64,000 nucleotides of DNA from Phycisphaerales bacterium. Its GTDB lineage: Bacteria > Planctomycetota > Phycisphaerae > Phycisphaerales > UBA1924. The stretch spans positions 186,001 through 250,000 of the forward strand of contig JAJDDC010000040.1 of the NCBI GenBank assembly GCA_029260515.1, read 5' to 3'. A program made the position numbers and the translations under genes. The stretch's first letter is position 1; each line of letters begins with the position of its first letter. Under the pieces are notes generated by a model, which saw only the letters and a program-made list of their open reading frames with translations, did not search any database and was not told where the DNA came from. Positions 16,966 to 24,992 of this stretch are shown one piece after another.

Positions 16966-17867
16966 ACGGCCAGCTCGTTGCGCTGGCGACGTGTGCGCAC
17001 CATGACGGCTTCATCGCGGGCGATGACGAGGCACTCGCCCGGAGTCTCGACGCGCTGGGCTACGAGATCCGGCGCCCGTGCTGGGACGACCCGGGTGTGG
17101 ACTGGGCCTCGTTCGCGGCGGTGCTGATCCGCACCACCTGGGACTACCAGGAACGACTGGGCGAGTTCCTCGCGTGGGTTGAGCACGTGGGCGCCCGGAC
17201 ACGGCTGTTCAACCCCCCCGAGATCGTACGCGCAAACGTGGACAAGCGGTACATGCGCCTGCTTGCGGGCGCGGGTGTGCCGACCGTGCCCACGGCGTGG
17301 ATCGAGTCGTGCGGGGGCGAGCGGGCGGTGCGGGACGCGCTCGAGACACTCGGGACTGACTCTGGCGTGCTCAAGCCGGTGGTCGGGGCGGGCGCTTCGG
17401 GGATGCTCGTGTTCGGCGCTGGCGAGATCGAGGCTGCGGGCGTGCATGCCGACGAGTTGGTCCGTGCGTACGGCGGCGTGCTCGTCCAGCCGCTGCTCGG
17501 GTCCGTCCGCACGCGGGGCGAGTTGAGCCTCGTGCTGATCGACGGTGCGTGCACGCACGCGGTCCGCAAGTCCCCGGCCCCGGGTGAGTGGCGAGTGCAG
17601 ATCGAGTTCGGCGGCGCCTACGAACCCGAGACGCCCGGCGGGGGCGAGCGGGACGTGGCGGCCCGGGCGGTGCGGGCGCTGTGTACGGGCGGGGCGCCCT
17701 TGTACGCCCGGATCGACCTGGTCGAGGTCGATGGCGTGGGGCCGGCGGTGATCGAGGCCGAGCTGGTCGAGCCCGAGCTGTTCTTCGCCTGGGCGCCCGA
17801 GGCCGGTGGGGCGCTGGGGCGGGCGCTTTCGCGACGCCTGGGCGGGCAGGTACCATCGGGCGCATGA
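16962..17867 (+). CDS. ATP-grasp family protein
   Basis: A 301-residue protein related to the glutathione-synthetase/RimK type of ATP-grasp enzymes, which join a carboxylate to an amine or thiol with ATP. It has the pre-grasp N-terminus (RTTWDYQERLGEFLAWV), the ATP-binding strands (VLKPVVGAGASGMLVF), the loop with LVQPLLGSVRTRGELSLVLID, and the metal-binding end (YARIDLVEV...VIEAELVEPELFF). The GTG start overlaps the preceding stop (GTGA), and its stop overlaps the HMG-CoA lyase ATG. The substrate is unknown; its place in this operon does not identify it. Confidence 0.8.
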   Translation: MNGQLVALATCAHHDGFIAGDDEALARSLDALGYEIRRPCWDDPGVDWASFAAVLIRTTWDYQERLGEFLAWVEHVGARTRLFNPPEIVRANVDKRYMRLLAGAGVPTVPTAWIESCGGERAVRDALETLGTDSGVLKPVVGAGASGMLVFGAGEIEAAGVHADELVRAYGGVLVQPLLGSVRTRGELSLVLIDGACTHAVRKSPAPGEWRVQIEFGGAYEPETPGGGERDVAARAVRALCTGGAPLYARIDLVEVDGVGPAVIEAELVEPELFFAWAPEAGGALGRALSRRLGGQVPSGA

Positions 17868-18832
17868 GCGATCGCGTTCGCATCACGGACGTGGCCCCCC
17901 GGGACGGCCTGCAGAACGAGCCCGGCTCGATCCCCACCGACGAGAAGGCGGAGCTTGTCGGGCGCCTCGCGAGCGTCGGCGTGGACGAGGTCGAGGTGTC
18001 GAGCTTCGTGAGCCCACGCTGGGTGCCCCAGCTGGGCGACGCGGCGGAAGTGTTCGCGCTCGTGGCGGCCGCGAAGCCGGCGGATGTTGTGTTCTCGGCG
18101 CTGGTCCCCAACGAGAAGGGGATGCGGGCGGCGCTGCACGTCAACGAGCACGCGGGGCGGCGTGTGATCGACAAGGTGGGCGTGTTCACCGCCGCGAGCG
18201 AGACGTTCAGCGAGCGGAACACGAACGCGACGATCGCCGAGTCGATCGGGCGGTTCGCGCCTGTTGTCGCGGGCGCCCGCGCCGACGGCATGGCGGTCCG
18301 TGGGTACGTCTCGTGCGCGATCGCGTGCCCGTTCGAGGGACCGATACTGCCCACGAGGGTCGCGGAGGTGTGCGCGCGCCTGCTGGACCTGGGCATCGAC
18401 GAGCTCGACCTGGGCGACACGATCGGCGCTGGCGAGCCAGAGACCATCGACGCGCTGCTGATGGAGGTCATCGACCGGCTGGGGGGGAGGGCGGTCAACG
18501 ACCGTGGGGACCCGGTGCTCACCCTCCACCTCCACGACACGTTCGGGCGGGCCGCGGCGTGTGTTACACGGGCGTTGGAGATCGGCGTGCGGTCGTTCGA
18601 CGCGTCGGTCGCGGGGCTGGGCGGGTGCCCCTACGCGTCGGTCGAGGGCGAGCGGGCGCCGGGCAACATCGCGACCGACACGCTGGTGCGCACGATCGAG
18701 GAGGCGGGGTTCACGACGGGCGTGGACAGGTCGCGCCTCGCGGCGGTCGCGGCGTACGCGGCCCGGATCGTCAACGCCTCGCGCCTCGACCACCTCGACG
18801 AGGCGGGCGAGATCGATGAGGAGGGCCTGTGA
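17864..18832 (+). CDS. mvaB: Hydroxymethylglutaryl-CoA lyase
   Basis: A 322-residue TIM-barrel lyase that splits HMG-CoA into acetoacetate and acetyl-CoA, the last step of leucine degradation. It shows the HMGL-like opening APRDGLQNE with the catalytic Arg and metal-binding Asp, the two metal-binding histidines in TLHLHDTFGRA, and the active-site cysteine loop VAGLGGCPYA. The length matches the family (~300). It overlaps the ATP-grasp gene by 4 bases and the next hydratase by 4 bases, so it is part of one transcript. Confidence 0.93.
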   Translation: MSDRVRITDVAPRDGLQNEPGSIPTDEKAELVGRLASVGVDEVEVSSFVSPRWVPQLGDAAEVFALVAAAKPADVVFSALVPNEKGMRAALHVNEHAGRRVIDKVGVFTAASETFSERNTNATIAESIGRFAPVVAGARADGMAVRGYVSCAIACPFEGPILPTRVAEVCARLLDLGIDELDLGDTIGAGEPETIDALLMEVIDRLGGRAVNDRGDPVLTLHLHDTFGRAAACVTRALEIGVRSFDASVAGLGGCPYASVEGERAPGNIATDTLVRTIEEAGFTTGVDRSRLAAVAAYAARIVNASRLDHLDEAGEIDEEGL

Positions 18833-19581
18833 TCCGCGTCGAGCGCGACGGCGGCGTGGGTCTGCTCCTGCTCGACCGGGCGGCGCAGCGCAACGCGTTG
18901 ACGCCGGAGATGCTCGCGGGGCTGCCCGGGCGGGCGCGGGAGCTGGCGGAGGACTGCCGGGTGGTTGTGCTCGGGGGTGAGGGGCGTGTGTTCTGCGCGG
19001 GGTTCGATCTCAAGATGTGCGCCGCGGATTCGACGGGCGGGACAATGCGTGCGCTGCTCGCGGGGCTCGCCGAGGCGATCGCAGTCTTGCGGACGCTGGA
19101 GGTCCCGGTCGTTGTCGCGGCGCACGGCGCGGCGATCGCGGGCGGGGCGGCGCTGCTCGGCGGCGGAGACGTTGTCGTCACCGACACACACACGAAGATC
19201 GGGTACCCGGTCGTGAAGATCGGCGTGAGCCCCGCGGTGTCGGCGCCGTTCCTGGCGAGCGGTGTCAACGGCGGCGGTGTCCGCCAGCGGCTGCTCGACC
19301 CGGGACTGATCGACGGCGCGGGCGCCCACCGCATCGGGCTCGCGCACGAACTCGTGGCCGAGCCCGGCGCCGTCCGTGCGCGGGCGGTCGAGATCGCGCG
19401 TACGCTCGCGTCGAAGCCCGGGGGGGCGGTCGGCGCGACGCGGGCGTGGCTGGACGAGATCGAGGCGGGGCTTACACCCCTGGGCGCTGGCGCCGCGGCG
19501 CGCGGGCTCAGGGCGAGCCTCTCGATCGCGGGCAACGAGGACGAGCGGGCGAGGCTCGCACAGATGTGGGGCACGAAGTGA
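18829..19581 (+). CDS. Enoyl-CoA hydratase/isomerase homologue lacking catalytic glutamates
   Basis: A 250-residue crotonase-fold protein. The CoA-binding and oxyanion features remain (FCAGFDLKM; HGAAIAGGAALLGGGD). The two catalytic glutamates of enoyl-CoA hydratase are both replaced: the GGGxE position reads GGAA, and the second site, usually PE, reads YPVV. It may catalyse another reaction, as crotonase relatives do, or support the adjacent homologue. The start GTG overlaps the HMG-CoA lyase stop, and its own end overlaps the next gene by 4 bases. Confidence 0.8.
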   Translation: MIRVERDGGVGLLLLDRAAQRNALTPEMLAGLPGRARELAEDCRVVVLGGEGRVFCAGFDLKMCAADSTGGTMRALLAGLAEAIAVLRTLEVPVVVAAHGAAIAGGAALLGGGDVVVTDTHTKIGYPVVKIGVSPAVSAPFLASGVNGGGVRQRLLDPGLIDGAGAHRIGLAHELVAEPGAVRARAVEIARTLASKPGGAVGATRAWLDEIEAGLTPLGAGAAARGLRASLSIAGNEDERARLAQMWGTK

Positions 19582-20336
19582 GCGAGTTGGCGACACTGGA
19601 ACTCAACGGCGGCGTTGCGACGTTGACGCTGCGACGGGTCGGGCAGCGCAACGCGCTGTCGGTCGATCTGCTCGAGGCCCTGCACGCGCGGATGGACGAG
19701 GCGGATGCGATCGAGGGGCTGCGGGTGCTCGTCGTGGCCGGGGAGGGGCGGGCGTTCTGCGCGGGGATGGACCTGAAGCAGGTGGTCGTGGCCGAGTCGG
19801 GCGACCCGGGGCTGGCGTTGCGGCTGCTGTCGTCGCTGGGGGAGCTGACGCTGCGGCTGCGCCGCCTGCCGGCGGTGACGGTGGCGTCGGTGAACGGGGC
19901 GGCGATCGGGGGCGGGTGCGGGCTGTCGTGTGTGTGCGACATCTCGGTCACGCACGAAGGCGCGAAGCTCGGATTCCCCGAGGTGGATATGGGGCTGTGC
20001 CCCGCGGTCGTGGCGCCGTGGGTTGTTCGAAAGGTTGGCGCAGGGATGGCGCGCAAGATCCTGCTGATGGGCGGGCTGATCGAGCCGGGCGAGGCGCTGC
20101 GAGTCGGGCTTGTCAACGAGCTGGTCGGATCGCGCGAGGCGCTGGACGAGCGCGTCGGGGAGATCGCGGCGCGGCTCGCGGACGCGAGCGGGCACGCGCT
20201 GGCGGCGACCAAGTCGCTGCTCAACGAGCTGGACAACTCGCTCGATGCGGGGCTGATCGGGCGCGGGGCAGAGCTGTCGGCGCGGGTGCTCGCGACGCCC
20301 GAGGCCCAGGCGGCGTTGTCTGCGCGTCTGCGCTGA
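19578..20336 (+). CDS. Enoyl-CoA hydratase/isomerase family protein
   Basis: A 252-residue crotonase-fold protein with FCAGMDLKQ and NGAAIGGGCGLS. The first hydratase glutamate is a glycine here, but the second is kept (LGFPEVDMGLCP). In the family this pattern fits hydratases and isomerases with altered chemistry; a methylglutaconyl-CoA hydratase role would complete leucine degradation between the carboxylase and HMG-CoA lyase but is not proved. The GTG start overlaps the preceding stop. It ends the run of five overlapping genes that starts with the lipoprotein. Confidence 0.85.
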   Translation: MSELATLELNGGVATLTLRRVGQRNALSVDLLEALHARMDEADAIEGLRVLVVAGEGRAFCAGMDLKQVVVAESGDPGLALRLLSSLGELTLRLRRLPAVTVASVNGAAIGGGCGLSCVCDISVTHEGAKLGFPEVDMGLCPAVVAPWVVRKVGAGMARKILLMGGLIEPGEALRVGLVNELVGSREALDERVGEIAARLADASGHALAATKSLLNELDNSLDAGLIGRGAELSARVLATPEAQAALSARLR

Positions 20337-20473
20337 TGCCGTCGGCGTATGTGGGAACACACAGCGGCTTGGACGGGATGTGATCGGGGCATTCTGAGGG
20401 CCCGGGGCCTATACTTTGTCCGGGCGACGCGGGCCGGTTCAGGCCCCCGCCCAAGAGGATGGGCCGAGGACGA

Positions 20474-21367
20474 ATGAGCGCACTGCCGCTGCCAGTTCGT
20501 GTTGAGGGGCGGGGAGATCGGGCGCGGGTGGGCGTACTTACGCTGGACCCGGGCGATCGGCCGGTCGTGGTGATCGATCGGGCGTTGGTCGCCCGCCTGG
20601 ACGCGACCCTCGACGCGCTGCCGGCGGATCTGACTGGGCTGGTTGTTGTTTCGGGTTCGCCGCGTGCGTTCGTCGCGGGCGCTGATCTGAAGGAAATCCA
20701 CGACGCGGACGACGCCGCGCTGCTCAAGTACCTGGAGCACGCCGCGGGCGTGTTCGGGAGGCTGAGCCAGCTGCCCTATCCGACCGCTGCCGCGATCAAC
20801 GGGGCGGCGCTGGGCGGGGGGCTCGAGCTGGCGATGCATTGCGACGGGCTGATCGCGGCTCCCTCGGCGGGCGGCAAGCCATACCCGGTGGGGCTGCCGG
20901 AAGCGGGTCTGTGCATCTGCCCGGGCTGGGGTGGGACGAACCTCATGGCGGCTCGGATGAGCGCCGAGGACGCGATCCGGCGGACCGCGGTGGGCAGGAC
21001 AATGACGTTCGACGAGGCGGGGGACGCGCGGCTGTTCGACGAGGTATGCGACGAGCCCGAGAGGCTCGTCGAGTGCGCATCGGCATGGGTCGCGGGGCGG
21101 GCGGCGCCCGAGCGCGACGGGGCGCCGAGCCAGTGGATCGGTCGTGCGGCGAACGCGGGCCGCGTCCGATCGGCGTTGGACGCGTGCCGGGACGAGATCG
21201 GGACGAGCGAGCAGGGCGCCGCGGTGGCGGACTGCGTCGCGGCGGGGCTCGACGGGGGCTGGGATGTAGCGATCGCGCGGGAGCGGGGGCATCTGGTCCG
21301 CCTGCGCCGTACGCCAGCTGCCGTGAATGCGATCGAGGGCTTCTTCGCGAAGACCGCGAAGCGCTGA
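20474..21367 (+). CDS. Enoyl-CoA hydratase/isomerase family protein with both glutamates
   Basis: A 297-residue crotonase-fold protein. The N-terminal strand VLTLDPGDRPVVVID resembles the hydratase half of FadB/FadJ multifunctional proteins. Both hydratase glutamates are present: GGGLELAMHCD and GLPEAGLCICP. Of the three homologues here it is the best candidate for a true enoyl-CoA hydratase. The ATG at 20474 has a GAGG five bases ahead; the ATG at 20459 sits too close to its purines. A TATACT -10-like hexamer lies at 20410, without a good -35. It stands alone, 78 bases before the acyl-CoA dehydrogenase, and is probably co-transcribed with it. Confidence 0.87.
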   Translation: MSALPLPVRVEGRGDRARVGVLTLDPGDRPVVVIDRALVARLDATLDALPADLTGLVVVSGSPRAFVAGADLKEIHDADDAALLKYLEHAAGVFGRLSQLPYPTAAAINGAALGGGLELAMHCDGLIAAPSAGGKPYPVGLPEAGLCICPGWGGTNLMAARMSAEDAIRRTAVGRTMTFDEAGDARLFDEVCDEPERLVECASAWVAGRAAPERDGAPSQWIGRAANAGRVRSALDACRDEIGTSEQGAAVADCVAAGLDGGWDVAIARERGHLVRLRRTPAAVNAIEGFFAKTAKR

Positions 21368-21444
21368 CGGGGCCTACGCCCCACGAGAAATGACGAACGG
21401 GATCGGCCTCGCGGCCGGATCCCGGCGACGACGGAGACGACGCG

Positions 21445-23406
21445 ATGGCCGACCTGAAGAAGATGAAGGGTGTGAGCGAGCGTGATCAGAAGATGATCGC
21501 GGACGCCGAGACGCTGCTCGGACCCGAGCCCGGCTCGATGGGCGTGGTCAAGAACTACTTCTGGGGGAACCTGCGGGATGACCTTCTGTTCCCGTACCCG
21601 GACATCGCCAAATCCAGCCCGCAGGAGACGGCCGAGTGTGACCAGTTGCTGGCGCGGCTCGAGGAGTACCTCAAGAACGAGCACCCCGCGGTCAAGATCG
21701 ACCAAGAGCAGTACATGCCCGAGTGGGTCATCCAGCGGCTGTTCGACCTTGGTGTTCTGGGCATGACCATCTCCAAGGAGAGCGGCGGGCTGAGCATGGG
21801 CATCACGAGCTACAACCGCGTGCTCGACCTGATCGGGTCGTACTGCGGTTCGACGGCGGTCGTCGTGTCCGCCCACCAGTCGATCGGGTGCAAGGCCGTG
21901 ATGCTGTTCGGAACCGATGAGCAGAAGAAGCGGTGGCTGCCCAAGCTGGCCCGCGAGTGGCTCAGCGCGTTCTGCCTGAGCGAGCCCAATGTCGGGTGCG
22001 ACGCGGGCGGGCAGGAGACGCGGTGCGAGCTGTCCGCTGACGGGTCGCACTACATCCTCAACGGCGAGAAGAAGTGGGCGACGAGCGGCGCGATCTCGGG
22101 GCTGTTCACCGTCATGTGCAAGCAGAAGATGGGCGACGGCAAGGAGAAGGTGACGGCGTTGGTGTGCACGCCGGACATGGACGGGATCGACATCTTCCAG
22201 AAGAACCGGTCCAAGTGCGGGATCCGTGGGACATGGCAGGCGCGGATCCGGTTCAACAACGTGCGGGTGCCGCGTGAGAACCTGCTGCACAAGGAGGGGC
22301 GGGGGCTGAACGTCGCGCTGAGCTGCCTGAACTTCGGGCGGTGCACGCTCAGCGCGGGCATGCTGGGCGGGGCGCGTCGGGCCAAGGAAGAGTCGATCAA
22401 GTGGGCGCAGACCCGCTACCAGTTCGGGCGCCCTCTGGCGGACTTCGACCTGGTCAAGCAGAAGGTCGCGCACATGACGGCGCTGTGCTACGCGATGGAC
22501 TCGATGCTGTACATGACGACCGGCATGCTGGATCGCGGCGACGAGGACATCATGCTCGAGACCGCGGCGTGTAAGGTGTTCTGCTCGGAGATGGGGTGGC
22601 GGTGCGTCAACGACGCGGTCCAGATCATGGGCGGCGAGGGGTACATGACCGAGAACGAGGTCGAGCGGATCTTCCGCGACTCTCGGATCAACATCATCGT
22701 CGAGGGCGCCAACGAGGTGATGCAATCGTTCATCTTCGCCTACGGCGGGAAGCAGCTGGCGGAGAAGATGCTGGGGGTCAAGGAGTCGCTCGAGGCGGGC
22801 AAGCTCTCGCCTGCGGTCGTACGGGCGGGCATGCCCCTGTTCAGTGAGGTCATCCTGGGGATCCGCAGGCGGGCGCCCGAACCGCCGCAGGTCTCCGATG
22901 AGCTGCGACCGCACGCCGAGCGGATGTGCCGCCTGATCTCAGAGCTGACGTACCAGTTCAAGAAGGCGAGCAAGATTCACGATGTGAAGATCATCGAGCG
23001 TCAGGTGGTGCAGGCGCGGATCGCGGACGCGGCGTTGTACCTGCACGCGTGGGCGTGCACGCTCAGTCGCCTGGACCACGACCTACGCCAGGGCGCCGAG
23101 GGCACGGAGCACGAGGCGAACAAGGCGGGCGCGCTGCACTTCTTCGAGATCGCGGAGATCGAGATCAACAACCGGTTCCGTGGGCTTTACGAGAACGCGG
23201 ACGGGTCGATGCGCGTGGCGGCCGAGGCGGCGCTGCGGCACTCGGACACGCTGCCCAACGCGGAGTTCATCATCCCCGAGAAGTCACCCAATGCCCAGGG
23301 CACGGGGCGCGAGCCGACGCAGGAGGGGATCAAGCAGTTCCCGGGCACGCCCAACCGGTACGTCGCGGGCGGCACGGGCCGCGAGGCGATGGAGCCCGCG
23401 GGCTAA
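21445..23406 (+). CDS. Acyl-CoA dehydrogenase, long VLCAD-like form
   Basis: A 653-residue flavoprotein that inserts the alpha-beta double bond in acyl-CoAs. The core covers residues ~60-450: the FAD/substrate motif FCLSEPNVGCDAGG, the IRGTWQARIRFNNVRVP strand, and the catalytic base Glu420 in IVEGANEVMQ. The extra ~200 C-terminal residues are helical, as in very-long-chain acyl-CoA dehydrogenases, where they mediate membrane or dimer contacts. Electrons would go to ETF, not encoded here. It lies just after a hydratase and in the neighbourhood of HMG-CoA lyase, so branched or long-chain acyl substrates are both possible. Confidence 0.92.
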   Translation: MADLKKMKGVSERDQKMIADAETLLGPEPGSMGVVKNYFWGNLRDDLLFPYPDIAKSSPQETAECDQLLARLEEYLKNEHPAVKIDQEQYMPEWVIQRLFDLGVLGMTISKESGGLSMGITSYNRVLDLIGSYCGSTAVVVSAHQSIGCKAVMLFGTDEQKKRWLPKLAREWLSAFCLSEPNVGCDAGGQETRCELSADGSHYILNGEKKWATSGAISGLFTVMCKQKMGDGKEKVTALVCTPDMDGIDIFQKNRSKCGIRGTWQARIRFNNVRVPRENLLHKEGRGLNVALSCLNFGRCTLSAGMLGGARRAKEESIKWAQTRYQFGRPLADFDLVKQKVAHMTALCYAMDSMLYMTTGMLDRGDEDIMLETAACKVFCSEMGWRCVNDAVQIMGGEGYMTENEVERIFRDSRINIIVEGANEVMQSFIFAYGGKQLAEKMLGVKESLEAGKLSPAVVRAGMPLFSEVILGIRRRAPEPPQVSDELRPHAERMCRLISELTYQFKKASKIHDVKIIERQVVQARIADAALYLHAWACTLSRLDHDLRQGAEGTEHEANKAGALHFFEIAEIEINNRFRGLYENADGSMRVAAEAALRHSDTLPNAEFIIPEKSPNAQGTGREPTQEGIKQFPGTPNRYVAGGTGREAMEPAG

Positions 23407-23541
23407 GGATCGCGGCCGTCTGATCGGCCTCCTGCCCGCCTCCGGGCGGGCCGATATGTTCGGATGGCGCCCGAGGCGCCGGTCACAGCTACCCTTCCCG
23501 CCCCGATATACGGGGCGTGGATGATGCACACGGAGGGCCGC

Positions 23542-24669
23542 ATGCCCCGACGCAAGTCGTACGAAGCGAAGATCGACTTCCTGCAGATTCTTGACGAGAA
23601 CGGGAAGCTGGATGCGCGTCTGGCGAAGGACACGCTCACCGACGAGCAGGTGGTCGCGTCGTACGAGCAGATGTGGATCTGCCGCGAGTACGACGAGACC
23701 GCGTTCAAGCTCCAGCGCTCGGGACGCATGGGCACCTACCCCCAGAACAAGGGGCAGGAAGCCGCAGCGATCGGCTCGGCGCTTGCGATGAAGAAGGGCG
23801 CCGACTGGCTGGTCCCCTGCTACCGCGAGAACGCCGCCCTGTTCATGCACGGCCTGCCGATGCACTACATCCTGCTGCACTGGATGGGCGACGAGCGTGG
23901 CAACCAGGTGCCCGAGGGCGTGAACCAGACGCCCATCTCGATCCCCATCGGGACGCACATGCTGCACGCGACGGGCATCGCGTGGGCGATGAAGCTGCGG
24001 GGCGACGAGGACAGCGCGGTCATCACCTACTTCGGCGACGGGGCGACGAGCGAGGGTGACTTCCACGGCGCCATGAACTTTGCGTCCACGCTCCAAGTCC
24101 CGTGCGTGTTCATGTGTCAGAACAATCAGTGGGCGATCAGCGTGCCCCGCTCCGAGCAGATGCGGTCGCCGACGGTGGCGCAGAAGGCGATCGCGTACGA
24201 GATGCCGACGATCCAGGTAGACGGGAACGACATCTTCGCGGTGTACAAGGCGGTGAAGGACGCGCGGGACCGTGCGGTCGATGGCGGCGGGCCGAGCTTC
24301 ATCGAGGCGGTCACGTACCGCCTGGGCGACCACACGACCGCGGACGACGCGCGTCGGTACCGCGATCAGGCCGAGCTGGACTCGTGGCTGGAGAAGGACC
24401 CGATCATCCGGATCCGCAAGTACCTCGAGTCCAAGGACCTGTGGAGCGAGAAGGACCAGAAGAAGCTGGGCGAGCGTGCGAAGAAGATCGTCGCGGAGGT
24501 CGTGAAGACGGCCGAGGGGATCGAGGACCCGACGACCGACGACATCTTCAACTACACGTTCGCGGGGCTGTGCGACGAGCTGGAGACGCAGCGCGAGACG
24601 TTGCGGACCAACTCGTTGGGGCAGTTCCCGGAGCAGGCGGGGCTGCGCGGGCGTGCGGAGCGTGTCTGA
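23542..24669 (+). CDS. pdhA: 2-Oxoacid dehydrogenase E1 component, alpha subunit
   Basis: A 375-residue thiamine-diphosphate enzyme subunit that decarboxylates pyruvate or a branched 2-oxoacid and passes the acyl group to the lipoyl domain of E2. The ThDP motif runs from GDGATSEGDFHGAMNFAS to QNNQWAIS (GDG...NN). The phosphorylation-loop region is GDHTTADDARRY. The ATG at 23542 is preceded by GGAGG; other in-frame ATGs upstream (23521, 23524) lack it. It is the first gene of an operon with a small FlbD-like gene, E1 beta and E2. Pyruvate versus branched-chain preference cannot be settled by sequence alone; nearby leucine-degradation genes make the latter worth considering. Confidence 0.9.
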   Translation: MPRRKSYEAKIDFLQILDENGKLDARLAKDTLTDEQVVASYEQMWICREYDETAFKLQRSGRMGTYPQNKGQEAAAIGSALAMKKGADWLVPCYRENAALFMHGLPMHYILLHWMGDERGNQVPEGVNQTPISIPIGTHMLHATGIAWAMKLRGDEDSAVITYFGDGATSEGDFHGAMNFASTLQVPCVFMCQNNQWAISVPRSEQMRSPTVAQKAIAYEMPTIQVDGNDIFAVYKAVKDARDRAVDGGGPSFIEAVTYRLGDHTTADDARRYRDQAELDSWLEKDPIIRIRKYLESKDLWSEKDQKKLGERAKKIVAEVVKTAEGIEDPTTDDIFNYTFAGLCDELETQRETLRTNSLGQFPEQAGLRGRAERV

Positions 24670-24938
24670 TGCTGATCAAGGTGATCGACACCAAGGGCAG
24701 GCAGCGGTGGATCAACGCCGCGTATGTCAAGGCGCTCCGGGCGAGCGGGAGTATGACGGAGATCGAGGTCGCGGGCTGGACGAGCAAGGTGCGTGTTGCC
24801 CAGGAGCTGGACGAAGTGGCGGCGGCGATCAACATGGCGATGCCCGAGTTCGGGGCGCCGATCGGGGCGGAGGCCGCCCAGAACCAGGGCCAGGCAGCCT
24901 CGCAGGCGGCGGTAATCGGGATGGTGCTGGGCGGGTGA
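24669..24938 (+). CDS. Small FlbD-like protein inside the dehydrogenase operon
   Basis: An 89-residue protein whose ATG overlaps the last base of the E1 alpha stop codon, so it is translationally coupled. The first ~60 residues match the layout of FlbD, the short protein of flagellar operons: MLIKVIDTKGRQRWINA, then T-E-I-E-V strand, V-A-Q-E-L-D-E-V-A helix. The remaining tail is Ala/Gln/Gly-rich. FlbD has no established enzymatic role. Its placement between E1 alpha and E1 beta is odd. A structural or regulatory role in the complex is possible but only inferred. Confidence 0.7.
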   Translation: MLIKVIDTKGRQRWINAAYVKALRASGSMTEIEVAGWTSKVRVAQELDEVAAAINMAMPEFGAPIGAEAAQNQGQAASQAAVIGMVLGG

Positions 24939-24992
24939 GTTCGTAGGATCTACAGCGGGCCGGATGACCACGGCCCGAGCAGGGAAAGAAGC

